From JAGGAG01 sp964638035 (lineage in GTDB: Bacteria; Gemmatimonadota; Gemmatimonadetes; Gemmatimonadales; GWC2-71-9), in assembly GCA_964638035.1 (NCBI GenBank), contig CAZWXD010000018.1:3343-67342 (forward strand): a stretch of DNA of 64,000 bases, given 5' to 3'. The translations under genes were made by a program, and so were the position numbers. Under the pieces are notes generated by a model. The model had not been told where the DNA came from. It was given only the letters and a program-made list of their open reading frames with translations, and ran no database searches. Below, piece after piece: positions 39,264 to 47,737 of the stretch (position 1 is the stretch's first letter; each line of letters starts with the position of its first letter).

Positions 39264-40861
39264 TCAGTCCCACCATCCCTGGAGGAACCAGTCCGCGTTG
39301 CTCCGGTAGGCCAGGAACCGCACCCCGTCGCTGTCCCAGCTGCAGTAGTCCCGTGCATACGGATCGCACCACCAGTCGCCCGACAACCGCTCCAGCCCCG
39401 ATTGCCCGGTGATCGGCCACGCACGCCCGCGCCAGGTGAACGTGGCGCCATCGCGGGTGATGGACTCCGCNNNNNNNNNNNNNNNNNNNNNNNNNNNNNN
39501 NNNNNNNNNNNNNNNNNNNNNNNNNNNNNNNNNNNNNNNNNNNNNNNNNNNNNNNNNNNNNNNNNNNNNNCATTCGCCCTGCCCGCGCGGTCGTCCCACT
39601 GTCCCCGCCGTTCCGGTGCGAACCTGTCCTGCATGACCGGTCGCACCACCGTGCCGGGCCCGAGCGCCGCGCGAAGCCGCGCGAAGGCAGCATCCGCCGC
39701 TGCCGGGTCGCGCCATCCCGTGTGCAGCAGGTCGCCCTGTTCGCCCGCGGCCGGCACGCGCTCCACCACCCGCACCATGAGGCCCGTCACTGGCGCCGGC
39801 ATCGCCACGCCCTCCAGCGCCGCGCGACACTGCTCGTAGAGCGGCTCGAGCCGGGCCAGGGGGCGCGCCATCACGACGGTGATGGCGACGGGCGTCCCCT
39901 GCACTGCTCCCTCCTGCAATGCGAGCGCCGCCACGTCGAGGCGCAGCGCCACGTCCAGCCGCGCGATGGCCCGTCCCTCGGCGCGTGCCAGGTCAACCAG
40001 GCGCCCCAGGGCCGCACGCACCAGGAAGAGCACCGGCTCGAGGGTGTCGGCGGGCACCGGAAGCCCGAGCTCGACCGTGTCGTCGGGCACGGGAACCAGC
40101 AGCCGGGCCCGGCGATGATCCTCACCTCGCGCCAGGCGCCACGCCGCCAGTCCCGGCGGCCCGAAGCGCTGCTCCACGTCGCCGGGATCGAGTGACGCGA
40201 GTTCGCCAGCCACCGTGAGCCCGAGCGCACCCAGTGTCTCGCGCAGCCCGGCGTCCATGGGAATGAGGCAAAGCGGCACCCGCTGCAGGAAGCGCTGGTC
40301 GCCCCCAGCCACGACATGGGTCGGGCGCTGGAGCCATGTCGCCGCCTGCGCGGCCACGCAGCTCGAGGCCAGGCCGGCCCGTGCGCCCGGATGCCACCGC
40401 ACACCCACCGCGCGCACCGCAGCCACCATCCGCACCTCGGCGGGACCGGGCTGCCCTGCATGCTTCCGTGCCGCACCCGGAAGGCCGCCTGCACCGATCC
40501 ACCAGGTGCCGGGATGCTCCGGTGTCACCTGCGGGCTCAGGGCAAGGAGGTCGGCACTGACCCGGTGTACGGCGTGGCGGACGCGCTGGATGTCCCAGGG
40601 GCGCACCTCGAGCCCGGCACACACCGCCTGTGCCGCCGAGACCGACATGCCCTGCAGCACGCCAAGCGATGCCGCATGACGGGTGGCCAGGGCGATGCGG
40701 CCGGGCATGTCGGGATGGGACAGTGCGAGGGGAAGGTCATCCCAGTGCAGTGCTGCGCTGCCGGCCTCCCTGTCGCTGCGTTGCTTCCCGTCGCCCGCCA
40801 GCACCGCGCCGATCGGGAACCTCGGGATGCGCAAGCAGGCGACGCGGACGATGGATGACAT
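39264..40861 (-). CDS. imuB: ImuB, Y-family polymerase-like mutasome hub (broken by a scaffold gap)
   Basis: ImuB is a catalytically dead Y-family polymerase relative that links DnaE2 and the beta clamp. ATG 40861 starts MSSIVRVACLRIPRFPIGAVL, followed by the domain (HWDDLPLALSHPDMPGRIALATRHAASLGVLQGMSVSAAQAV, GAGGLPG, and QATTWLQ-type HhH region ASLDPGDVEQRFGPPGLAAWRLARGED) and the little-finger part. The palm catalytic acidic residues are absent, as in ImuB. After DDRAGRAN the sequence enters the gap; on the other side ESITRDGATFTWRGRAWPITG...LSGDWWCDPYARDYC...WFLQGWWD is the C-terminal region conserved in ImuB proteins. The gap hides about 15-25 residues and changes the apparent frame; N length is not real. 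Confidence 0.85.
39471..39570. other. 100-N scaffold gap inside imuB
   Basis: Unlike the gap at 21851, no identical flanks are found, so a short piece of imuB is truly missing; from the protein context roughly 15-25 codons. Confidence 0.9.
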
Positions 40862-41486
40862 GCTCGATCTCGATGCTGGAACGGGGGCCGCCGTGGACAA
40901 CCTGCAGGTGCAGGGATGCCTGCGGCGGCGCGATGCCTCCCGTGCGCCGCCCGGCATGCCTTCCCGTGCCCCATCGGCGCTTCACCTCCAGCCGGACGGC
41001 TCCCCCGAGTTGCGAGACCGGCCCCTCACCCACCACCAGCAGCGTCGCGTCCTTGTCGCGCGCGAGTCCCACCAGGCGGAGCGCCGCCTGGCGGGAGAGT
41101 GCCGGTGCGCCATCCAGCACCACCAGGGCGAACGCCCCGCTCCGGAGCAGCACGTCGGCACACCACGCCCCGCGCGCCGCATCGCGCGGGCGCACCAGGC
41201 GGAAGTGGTCGCAGTCGAGCCAGGCCCATTCCGACGGGTCGAAGGTGCGCGACGCATCGACGCACGCCACGCCATCGGTGCGTGCCAGTGCTGCGGCCAC
41301 CACCACCTGGGTAATGGCCAGGGTGCCACTGCCCAATGGACCCATCAGCTCGGTGAGCCGTCCCCTCGGCAGGCCCCCGCCCAGCGCTGCGTCGAGGGCG
41401 GTGATTCCCGTTGGCACCGCATCCACCTGCGGTGTGGGAGCAGGGACCACCTGGGCGAGGCGCGCCTTGAGTTGGGCGAGGGACAT
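40737..41486 (-). CDS. imuA: ImuA (SulA/RecA-like), mutasome component
   Basis: A 249-residue RecA-fold protein that in imuA-imuB-dnaE2 cassettes assists RecA and ImuB in lesion-induced mutagenesis. VPTGITALDAALGGGLPRGRLTELMGPLGSGTLAITQ near residue 25 is the RecA-like Walker A region, in which the usual lysine is replaced, as is common in ImuA; VACVDASRTFDPSEWAW and ALVVLDGAPALSRQAALRL complete the fold. The C-terminal 42 residues read through the imuB start in another frame, an overlap of 125 bases, longer than the 4-base overlaps usual here; a small indel or a natural long overlap are both possible. ATG 41486 starts 3 bases after the TTCGG direct repeat and lacks a ribosome-binding sequence, so it may be leaderless. 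Confidence 0.82.
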   Translation of the reverse strand: MSLAQLKARLAQVVPAPTPQVDAVPTGITALDAALGGGLPRGRLTELMGPLGSGTLAITQVVVAAALARTDGVACVDASRTFDPSEWAWLDCDHFRLVRPRDAARGAWCADVLLRSGAFALVVLDGAPALSRQAALRLVGLARDKDATLLVVGEGPVSQLGGAVRLEVKRRWGTGRHAGRRTGGIAPPQASLHLQVVHGGPRSSIEIEHVIHRPRRLLAHPEVPDRRGAGGRREATQRQGGRQRSTALG

Positions 41487-41489
41487 ATA

Positions 41490-41505
41490 CCGAATAAAAC
41501 CCGAA
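41490..41505 (-). promoter_or_regulatory. direct repeat TTCGG-N6-TTCGG overlapping the imuA start region, possible LexA-type operator
   Basis: On the minus strand TTCGGGTTTTATTCGG precedes ATG by three bases; the two TTCGG units are offset by exactly 11 bases. Read with their preceding base they are CTTC-N7-ATTC, the same geometry as the GTTC-N7-GTTC direct-repeat LexA site of alphaproteobacteria. TTTTAT between them could be a -10 box. Confidence 0.4.
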
Positions 41506-41553
41506 GATCGAGGGTGGGCAAGACCGCCCCATTCCCACGGCCCCCGAAGCCGC

Positions 41554-41817
41554 TCAGCCCGCGCTGGACAGCTTCAGCCCGACGATCCCCGCTACCACGA
41601 GGACGATGCTGGCCATCTTGATTGGTGTTGCCGACTCGCCAAAGATGAGGATGCCGGCAATGGCCGTCCCCACCGCCCCGATGCCAACCCAGGTGGCGTA
41701 GGCCGTGCCGAGCGGGATGGTCCGGAGTGCCAGGCTGAGCAGGAAGAAGCTCGCGCCCATCGCCGCGATGGTGAGGAGCGACGGCCCCAGCCGGGTGAAG
41801 CCATCGGTGTACTTGAG
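41554..41817 (-). CDS. SMR-family multidrug/guanidinium transporter, N-terminus lost in gap
   Basis: The visible 87 residues (of about 105) cover helices 2-4 of a small multidrug resistance protein: GFTRLGPSLLTIAAMGASFFLLSLALRTIPLGTAYATWVGIGAVGTAIAGILIFGESATPIKMASIVLVVAGIVGLKL. The pattern TAYATWVGIGAVGTAI is typical of the SugE/Gdx guanidinium exporter subgroup or of QacE; the deciding N-terminal glutamate (in helix 1) lies in the missing part. The gene begins inside the N gap. It is a homodimeric proton-coupled exporter in the inner membrane. Confidence 0.85.
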   Translation of the reverse strand, partial: LKYTDGFTRLGPSLLTIAAMGASFFLLSLALRTIPLGTAYATWVGIGAVGTAIAGILIFGESATPIKMASIVLVVAGIVGLKLSSAG

Positions 41818-41917
41818 NNNNNNNNNNNNNNNNNNNNNNNNNNNNNNNNNNNNNNNNNNNNNNNNNNNNNNNNNNNNNNNNNNNNNNNNNNNNNNNNNNN
41901 NNNNNNNNNNNNNNNNN
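41818..41917. other. 100-N scaffold gap between clcA and the SMR gene
   Basis: The flanks do not overlap. At least the first ~20 codons of the SMR gene are missing here. Confidence 0.9.
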
Positions 41918-41919
41918 GG

Positions 41920-43809
41920 TCATTCCTGGTCGTCGCGGCGGAAGAAGGGAAGGTTCCGGGAGGGGGCCTCGGGTTGGTACTCGGCGATGCGCGCCCGGTA
42001 GCAGGAGAGCACGTCGCTCCGCGTGAGCATGCCGATGACGCGCGGCTCCCCCACGCGGTTCACCACCGGCAGCCGCCCGATGTCGTGGTTGACCATGTGG
42101 TCGGTCGCCTGGCGGACGGTGCAGTCATCGTACACGAACCGTGGCAGTTGCCGGAGCAGGCTCGCCACGCCGTCGCCCTTCGCATCGGTGGAGAGGAGGT
42201 CGCGCCGGGTGAGGACGCCGACCAGGTGATCCTCGTCGTCCACGACCGGGAACCCCTGGTGCGAGCTTCCCGGCGCGCCCGAGGCAATCCAGTCCTGCAC
42301 CTCGCCCACGCGCTGGGCCGTGCGCAGCACCGTGACCGGGCTGGAGGCGACGTCGCGAACGAGGACGAGGTCGAGCGGGTCGGTCGCATATTCGCTCGGC
42401 GCCTGGACGCCGCGGCGCGCGATCTTCTCGGTCATGATGGTGTTGCGCATCGTGAGCGAGGAGACGAGGTACGCCGCCGCACACCCGCCCAGGAGCGGCA
42501 GCAGCGCCGCCGGCTGCAGCGTCGTCTCGAACGCGAAGATGGCGGACGCCAGCATCGCGCGGGATGCACCCGCAAAGAGTGCCGCCATGCCCACCAGCCC
42601 CGCGATGCGCACGTCGATGCCCGCACGGGGCAGGAGTGCCGCCATGCCGCCCCCGGCCAGGACGCCGGCCCCGCCGCCGATCGTGAACAACGGCGCCAGC
42701 GTCCCGCCAGACGTGCCGCTCCCCAGCGCGATCGACCAGGACAGGAACTTCATGATGCAGAGGAAGGCGACCGCCTTGAGCGGCAGGTCGTTGGAGAGGA
42801 TCGCCGAGATGTTGTAGTAACCCACCCCGAGCGTGTCGGGTGCGACATAGCCGATCACGCCCACGGCCACGGCGCCCAGGGCGGGCCACCACATCCAGTG
42901 GATGGGCAGCCGCTCGAAGCGATCCTCGACCGCATACACGGCCCGTGTCACGGCGGCGGCCAGCAATCCCATCAGGGCGCCGAGGGCCACGTAGAAGGCG
43001 AGTGCGCCCAGGGGCGCCGGCCCCACGTCCGGCATCCCGAACGCGGGTTGCGGTCCCTCGAACGCAATGCGCATCCCGGTGGCCACGGTCGCGGCCAGCG
43101 CCACCGGGATGATGGAGCGGGGGCGATACTCGAACAGCAGCAGCTCGACAGCGAGGAGCACGGCGGAGACGGGGCTGCCGAAGGTGGCGGCCATGCCGGC
43201 GGCAGCACCCGCGCCGAGCAGGGTCTTCCGCTCGGCGGGACTGCAGCGGGTGAACTGGCCGAGGAGCGAGCCCAGCGCACCACCGGTGGCGATGATCGGG
43301 CCCTCGGCGCCGAACGGCCCGCCGGTGCCGATCGCGACGGCGGAGGAGAGCGGCTTCAGCACCGTGACCCTGGCGGGCATGCGGCTCTGGTTGGTGAGGA
43401 TCTGCTCCATCGCCTCGGGAATGCCGTGCCCGCGAATCGCCCGCGACCCGTAGCGCGCCATGAGCCCAACCAGCAGGCCGCCCACCACGGGCACCAGGAT
43501 CACCCACGGTCCGAGTGCCGGGACGGCATGGGCTGGCGCCCGGTTTTCCAGCGAGAGGCGGCCAAAGAAGGCCAGGTTGGTGACGAAGGCAATCAGCCAC
43601 ATCAGCAGCAGGGCGATGACGGCCGACCCCAGGCCCAGCACGCTCGCCAGTACACAGATGCGCAGGGTGCGCTGGTCGATCGGCGAGCGCGAGCCAGGCA
43701 CCTGGGCGGCATCTACCACGAGGTCCAGCGATGGCGATACGGCGAGGCCGTCCAAGTCGCCGGGCCGGGCCCGGCCGGGGCCCGCCAGTCCTCCTTCCTC
43801 CTGCGGCAT
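41920..43809 (-). CDS. ClC-family chloride channel/antiporter with two CBS domains
   Basis: A 629-residue inner-membrane protein. The three ClC selectivity motifs can be placed: GHGIPEAMEQI near residue 128 (GxGxP), GGPFGAEGPIIATGGALGS near 165 (GxEGP with the gating glutamate), and GSGTSGGTLAPLFTIGGGAG near 365. There are about 12 hydrophobic helices up to residue 465; from 480 to 600 two CBS domains follow (LVRDVASSPVTVLRTAQRVGEVQDWIAS; HDIGRLPVVNRVGEPRVIGMLTRSDVLSCYRARI), which bind adenine nucleotides and regulate gating. The presence of the gating glutamate does not settle antiporter versus channel. The ATG is preceded by AGGAG that overlaps the stop of the 76-residue gene upstream, so the pair is co-transcribed. 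Confidence 0.9.
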   Translation of the reverse strand: MPQEEGGLAGPGRARPGDLDGLAVSPSLDLVVDAAQVPGSRSPIDQRTLRICVLASVLGLGSAVIALLLMWLIAFVTNLAFFGRLSLENRAPAHAVPALGPWVILVPVVGGLLVGLMARYGSRAIRGHGIPEAMEQILTNQSRMPARVTVLKPLSSAVAIGTGGPFGAEGPIIATGGALGSLLGQFTRCSPAERKTLLGAGAAAGMAATFGSPVSAVLLAVELLLFEYRPRSIIPVALAATVATGMRIAFEGPQPAFGMPDVGPAPLGALAFYVALGALMGLLAAAVTRAVYAVEDRFERLPIHWMWWPALGAVAVGVIGYVAPDTLGVGYYNISAILSNDLPLKAVAFLCIMKFLSWSIALGSGTSGGTLAPLFTIGGGAGVLAGGGMAALLPRAGIDVRIAGLVGMAALFAGASRAMLASAIFAFETTLQPAALLPLLGGCAAAYLVSSLTMRNTIMTEKIARRGVQAPSEYATDPLDLVLVRDVASSPVTVLRTAQRVGEVQDWIASGAPGSSHQGFPVVDDEDHLVGVLTRRDLLSTDAKGDGVASLLRQLPRFVYDDCTVRQATDHMVNHDIGRLPVVNRVGEPRVIGMLTRSDVLSCYRARIAEYQPEAPSRNLPFFRRDDQE

Positions 43810-43815
43810 CGGCTC

Positions 43816-44046
43816 CTACTTGCGCCAGTAGTTGTTGGCGGCGGCGACCGTCTGGAAGTTGATGGCCACGACCTGCGACGCCGCGGTGAGCGCTTCCGCG
43901 CTCTCGGCGTAGGCCGGGCGGAGCTTATTGAGGATGGTCGTGTCGGGCTGGGTGTACTTGACGCCGCGACGGCTCAGCGTAATGGCGAGCTCGAACCCGG
44001 CCTGCGGGGTGTCAGTGATCAGTGAAGTCAGCCAGATATCGGACAT
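43816..44046 (-). CDS. small conserved-looking hypothetical protein (76 aa)
   Basis: ATG 44046 is strongly supported by AAGGAGGAG seven bases upstream; an in-frame extension to 44091 is not needed. The protein (MSDIWLTSLITDTPQAGFEL...) is soluble and helical, rich in Ala/Thr, with no cysteine and no recognisable domain. Its stop overlaps the ribosome-binding sequence of the ClC gene, so it is translated from the same message. No function is known; a small regulator or peripheral subunit of the ClC transporter is only a guess. Confidence 0.6.
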   Translation of the reverse strand: MSDIWLTSLITDTPQAGFELAITLSRRGVKYTQPDTTILNKLRPAYAESAEALTAASQVVAINFQTVAAANNYWRK

Positions 44047-44146
44047 GAACCACTCCTCCTTGGGGAAACCGGCAATTCCGGGTGGCGGCACCGATGACGG
44101 TGCCGGGGAACGCCGGGGTCAGGGCACGGCAGGCAGCGGCAATGCG

Positions 44147-44551
44147 TCAGCCCGCGTGGCTGCCGCTCCCGGGACCCTTGCAGACAGTGAGCAGCATCGA
44201 GCTGGCCGTGAGCGCGTGCACCGAATGCAGTACACCGGGTTCCAGCGCCACGAGGTGGCCCTCGGGGAGGTCGTGGCTGGCGTCGCCCGCGGTCACGAGC
44301 AGCTGTCCCGAGAGCGCCTGGATGATCACGACGCCGTCCGCGCGGTGCTCCTTGAGGAACCCGCGCGCCTCGAAGTCGAAGGCCAGCACCGTCACCGGAC
44401 CCCGGCGGAAGATGGCGATCTGCCGGTGCCCGGCCACGGCGTGGTGCGGTTCCAGGCGCAGGGCCGCGAGCGTGGCCGGGAGGTCGAACTGCTGTACCGG
44501 GGCCGCGAAGCGGTCCTCGGGATGGGGTCGCAGGCGCTGGGCGTCGGGCAC
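44147..44551 (-). CDS. cupin-domain protein
   Basis: A 134-residue single cupin. Two cupin motifs are evident: FLKEHRADGVVIIQALSGQLLVTAGD (motif 1; only one of the usual histidines, in KEHRADG) and LPEGHLVALEPGVLHSVHALTASSMLLTV (motif 2, HSVHA). Metal-binding residues are therefore incomplete relative to G(X)5HXH(X)3-4E(X)6G. Proteins of this type act as sensors, isomerases or oxygenases; no substrate can be named. GTG 44551 is chosen because TGGAGGA ends five bases upstream. A C-terminal Gly/Ser tail follows. Confidence 0.72.
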   Translation of the reverse strand: MPDAQRLRPHPEDRFAAPVQQFDLPATLAALRLEPHHAVAGHRQIAIFRRGPVTVLAFDFEARGFLKEHRADGVVIIQALSGQLLVTAGDASHDLPEGHLVALEPGVLHSVHALTASSMLLTVCKGPGSGSHAG

Positions 44552-44670
44552 TGGTCCTCCAGGGGGCGGAGCGGAGGGGGGGGAACCTTTCGAACGTAAG
44601 GCCGGTGCCACCTGCGGGCTAGGGGTTTGTGCAGGCGGGACGCGCAGTGCCGTGTGCGCGCGTCGCGCAA

Positions 44671-45204
44671 TCAGCGATCCATGATGGGGAGGTAGGCCCG
44701 CCACGGGCCCACGGCGTCGCGGTACTGCTTCGCCATCACGCGCGCCGCCTGCGCCAGGTGCGAGAGGTCGTGCGCCGCCCACGTGGCGAGGAGTTGTGCC
44801 AGGGAGACCGGCCCCAGCTCGGGATGCCGACCCATGAGGCCAAGCTCGCGTGCACCGAGGTTCCACTCGCGGAGCGTGGCGAGGTTCTCCGTGCGCAGCG
44901 TCGTGAACTCATCCAGCAGCTGGCCCATCGTCTTGCCCCTGCTCTCCTCGACCTGCGCGAACCGGTCATAGGGTTCGAACGCCTGGCCCGGCACCTGGGC
45001 CAGGACAATGCGCGCCCGGGGCACCCAGTCGGTGCGTTCCCCGTGGACCAGGTGACCGATGATGTCGAACGGACTGAAGGTGTTGGGGCCCTCGTTGGGC
45101 GTGGTCCACTCCAGCGGCAGGCCACTCAGCAGTGCGCGGAAAGCACCGGGAGTGCGCTCGAGGATGGCCACGGTGCGCTCGAGCGTGGCCGCAGCCTCGT
45201 TCAC
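44671..45204 (-). CDS. DinB-family protein (bacillithiol/mycothiol S-transferase-like fold)
   Basis: A 177-residue four-helix-bundle DinB/YfiT protein. Three histidines that usually bind a metal are visible: FDIIGHLVHGERTDW near residue 55 and AHDLSHLAQAARVMAKQYRDAVGPW near 145. Members include thiol S-transferases and other metal-dependent enzymes; this one lacks decisive partner genes. GTG 45204 is taken as start because it forms the GTGA overlap with the stop of the upstream hydrolase gene, although an in-frame earlier codon at 45267 exists. The two genes are thus co-translated. Confidence 0.82.
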   Translation of the reverse strand: MNEAAATLERTVAILERTPGAFRALLSGLPLEWTTPNEGPNTFSPFDIIGHLVHGERTDWVPRARIVLAQVPGQAFEPYDRFAQVEESRGKTMGQLLDEFTTLRTENLATLREWNLGARELGLMGRHPELGPVSLAQLLATWAAHDLSHLAQAARVMAKQYRDAVGPWRAYLPIMDR

Positions 45205-46106
45205 TGGCCCGATGGCGACGCCCCTGCCCGGGCCGGTGCTCCTGCGCCCCGGCGCTGCGCCAGCCACTCCACGATGGAAACCTGCAGTGCAATACGGCTG
45301 TCCGACCAGGAGTGATCCGTGGCCTGGTGCGCCGTGGTGACGTTGGCGTTCCCCAGCTCGCGCAACCGCCGCACCAGCGGCTCGACGTCGCGGGCAAGCC
45401 CGTCGTTCGAGGTCAGCACCAGCATCGGCAGGTGAGCCAGGCCCGGGGCGGCCAGCTCGAGGCGCCAGCGTGGTGCCCCCTCACCGAGCTCCTCGGCCAT
45501 GCCCTGTGCCGTGACGCCGGCGAGCGACTCCATGTTGCGGCTCATGAGCGCCACCCGGCGCTCGAGTGGTATGGCCCCGGCCTTCCCGATGTCCGCGGCG
45601 GACACCATGATGGCCCCCAGCAGATCCGGGTGCCTGGACGCCGTGAGCGCCGTGACCCAGCCGCCCATGCTGTGCCCCGCGAGGACGATGCGCGCCGGGT
45701 CGATGCCCAGGCGCCGGGCGTTCGCCGAGTCGCGTGCGAAGGCGAGTATCGCCTCCGCGTCCTCGAGGTTGCCGCCGAAGCGAAACACGCCCGGGTTACC
45801 CCACGATCCGCGGTAGCTCGCGGCAATGACGTTCCATCCGGCGCGCCGGACGGCCTGTGCCACGTCCATGTTCTTCTCGTTGCCGGGAAGCCCATGAAAG
45901 AGGATGAGGGTGGGGTGCCTGCCCGCGCCCGCGGCGATGTACGCAACACCGTTGATGGCGACCCCTCCCGAGGGAATGTGCAGGACCTCCATGCGGGCCG
46001 GGTTGGCGCTGTCGCGCGGCGGATCGGCGCTGATCACCTGGGGGACCTGAGCCCCGAGGGCAGGCACGGCGAGGGGCACCAGGACCAGGCCGGCGAGCAT
46101 GCGCAT
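45201..46106 (-). CDS. exported alpha/beta hydrolase
   Basis: A 301-residue periplasmic hydrolase. Residues 1-22 form a signal peptide (MLAGLVLVPLAVPALGAQ). Core features: PTLILFHGLPGNEKNMDVAQAVRRAGWNVIAASYRG (HG oxyanion hole), GHSMGGW with the nucleophile serine near residue 143, LVLTSNDGLARDVEPL for the acid, and ATDHSWSD near 275 for the histidine. The fold is that of BAAT/dienelactone-hydrolase-like or peptidase S9-like esterases. ATG 46106 follows GGGAGGATC by four bases. Substrate unknown. Its stop overlaps the DinB gene. Confidence 0.83.
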   Translation of the reverse strand: MRMLAGLVLVPLAVPALGAQVPQVISADPPRDSANPARMEVLHIPSGGVAINGVAYIAAGAGRHPTLILFHGLPGNEKNMDVAQAVRRAGWNVIAASYRGSWGNPGVFRFGGNLEDAEAILAFARDSANARRLGIDPARIVLAGHSMGGWVTALTASRHPDLLGAIMVSAADIGKAGAIPLERRVALMSRNMESLAGVTAQGMAEELGEGAPRWRLELAAPGLAHLPMLVLTSNDGLARDVEPLVRRLRELGNANVTTAHQATDHSWSDSRIALQVSIVEWLAQRRGAGAPARAGASPSGQ

Positions 46107-46132
46107 GGGGATCCTCCCGAGGCGTGGATGCA

Positions 46133-46453
46133 TCACTGCTGCTTCTCGCGCTGCTGCGCCAGCAGCCGCTCGGCGAAGTCGAGTCGCTCCTGAGCGTCGC
46201 TCAGCTCCTGCCGCATCTGGTCCATCTCCGACTCGATGCCGTGCAGCACTGGCGCCGCCACCGACCCCGTGATGGTGCCGCCGTCGCGGCGCTGCTTGAG
46301 GCGCTGGGCCCAGAGGGCGAAGAGCACCGCCAGGGCTGCATGCACGGTAGCGTGCACCGGCTCGGCGGGCTGTGCAGCGACGTACACGCTGGCCACGTTG
46401 GCCACCGCCAGGACGGCGGCGATCGGGTACCATAGCCTGGGCTTGAAGGTCAT
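46133..46453 (-). CDS. small membrane-anchored coiled-coil protein (106 aa)
   Basis: Starts ATG 46453, two bases after the Ada stop, using GGGAGCATGAG within the Ada 3-prime end as ribosome-binding sequence. Residues 8-30 (YPIAAVLAVANVASVYVAAQ) and 38-50 (ATVHAALAVLFALWAQ) are membrane segments. The C-terminal 50 residues are charged and helical (GIESEMDQMRQELSDAQERLDFAERLLAQQREKQQ), a likely coiled coil. I have seen this type of protein in related genomes with no function assigned. Coupled to ada upstream. Confidence 0.6.
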   Translation of the reverse strand: MTFKPRLWYPIAAVLAVANVASVYVAAQPAEPVHATVHAALAVLFALWAQRLKQRRDGGTITGSVAAPVLHGIESEMDQMRQELSDAQERLDFAERLLAQQREKQQ

Positions 46454-46454
46454 C

Positions 46455-47549
46455 TCATGCTCCCGCCTGTCGTGGCTTGCGTGCCTGCCCGGCCTCGCGC
46501 GCCAGGAGTGCCGCCTTCCGTTCCACGCCCCAACGATAGCCGGACAGTTCACCCGACGTCCGCACCACGCGGTGGCAGGGGATGGCCACGGCCAGGTGAT
46601 TGGCCCCCACCGCCTGCCCCACGGCGCGCACCGCACCAGGCCTCCCGATCCGCCGGGCCAGCTCCTGGTAGGTGATCGTCTCGCCCGGCGTCACCGCAGT
46701 CAGCGCCCGCCAGACACGCTCCTGGAATGCCGTGCCGCGGATGTCGAGCGGGAGGTCGAGTCGCACCTCGGGGTGTTCCACCATCCCCACGACCTGCGCG
46801 ATCACTGCAAGGAACGACTCGTCGTCGCCCACGAGGTTGGCCTCCGGGAACCGGTCCTCCAGCCCGCGCACCAAAGCCAGCGGATCGTCCCCGAACTCGA
46901 TCGCACAGACACCGAGTGCCGTCGAGGCAACCAGGATGGCGCCGAGCGAGGTCTGGCCCACCGCGAAGCGCATCGTCTCTCCCCGCCCTCCCTGCCGTGC
47001 GCGCGACGGGCGCATGCCCAGGCGACGGGACGATACCTCGTAGAAGCGGCTGGACGACGAATACCCCGCATCGACGATGGCCCGGCTGACGCTGCTGCTC
47101 GCCGGCAGCACCTCGTGCAGGGTGCCGGCGCGCAGTGCCGCCGCGTAGGCGCGGGGCGTGATCCCGGTGGCGCGCTTGAAGATCCGGTGCAGGTGGAACG
47201 GGGAGTACCCCGTGCGATGGGCCAGGTCGTCCAGCGACGGGAGGGCGCGATCCTCGCGCACGGCATCCTCGACCAGCCGGCAGGCGGCCGTCACCACGTC
47301 GGCATGCAGGTTGTCGGCTTCATCAGGACGACAGCGCCGGCACGCACGGAACCCTGCCGCCCGCGCCAGGGCGGGCGTGTCGAAGAAGGCCACATGTTCC
47401 CGCCGCGCCCGGCGCGCCCCGCACGATGGCTTGCAGAACACGCCCGTCGTGGTGACGCCATAGACGAAGCTCCCGTCGGCTGCCCGGTCCCGCTGCTCGC
47501 GTGCTGCATGCCGCGGATCATCCGGTGTCGCCACGCTGGTATGCTGCAT
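46455..47549 (-). CDS. ada: bifunctional DNA-alkylation regulator/methyltransferase Ada
   Basis: A 364-residue three-domain Ada protein. N-terminal Ada domain with zinc cysteines VFCKPSCGARRARREHVAF and FRACRRCRPDEADN (about residues 30-80), accepting methyl groups from phosphotriesters; AraC-type HTH at about 95-180 (AHRTGYSPFHLHRIFKRATGITPRAYAAALR); C-terminal O6-methylguanine methyltransferase with the active-site PCHRVVR near residue 325 and the GAVRAVGQAVGANHLAVAI segment. It repairs DNA and, once methylated, activates adaptive-response genes. The second ATG (47573) would extend the N-terminus by eight residues. It probably drives the downstream membrane protein, hydrolase and DinB genes. 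Confidence 0.93.
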   Translation of the reverse strand: MQHTSVATPDDPRHAAREQRDRAADGSFVYGVTTTGVFCKPSCGARRARREHVAFFDTPALARAAGFRACRRCRPDEADNLHADVVTAACRLVEDAVREDRALPSLDDLAHRTGYSPFHLHRIFKRATGITPRAYAAALRAGTLHEVLPASSSVSRAIVDAGYSSSSRFYEVSSRRLGMRPSRARQGGRGETMRFAVGQTSLGAILVASTALGVCAIEFGDDPLALVRGLEDRFPEANLVGDDESFLAVIAQVVGMVEHPEVRLDLPLDIRGTAFQERVWRALTAVTPGETITYQELARRIGRPGAVRAVGQAVGANHLAVAIPCHRVVRTSGELSGYRWGVERKAALLAREAGQARKPRQAGA

Positions 47550-47737
47550 CGCCTGCCTCGCTGTCCCGCCCATCGCCCGCCCCAGAATGTGATGCCCAAA
47601 GCTCGGCGGCCGGGGCCGCCGCGGCACTCCGCGGCTTGCGGCCGAATCCGGCACCCGGTAGCAGGCTAGCCGGGATCTCCATGCGCCACCAGCCGTCCCC
47701 GGCACATCCCTCCCGGCGTTGCCGGGCCTCAACGCGC

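Noticed and set aside
36801..39839. 1012-codon plus-strand frame across dnaE2
   Set aside because: Antisense to DnaE2/ImuB, low-complexity translation, runs through the N gap.
40630..44025. 1131-codon plus-strand frame across imuA, SMR and clc
   Set aside because: Overlaps several well-supported minus-strand genes and a scaffold gap; composition is that of antisense translation.
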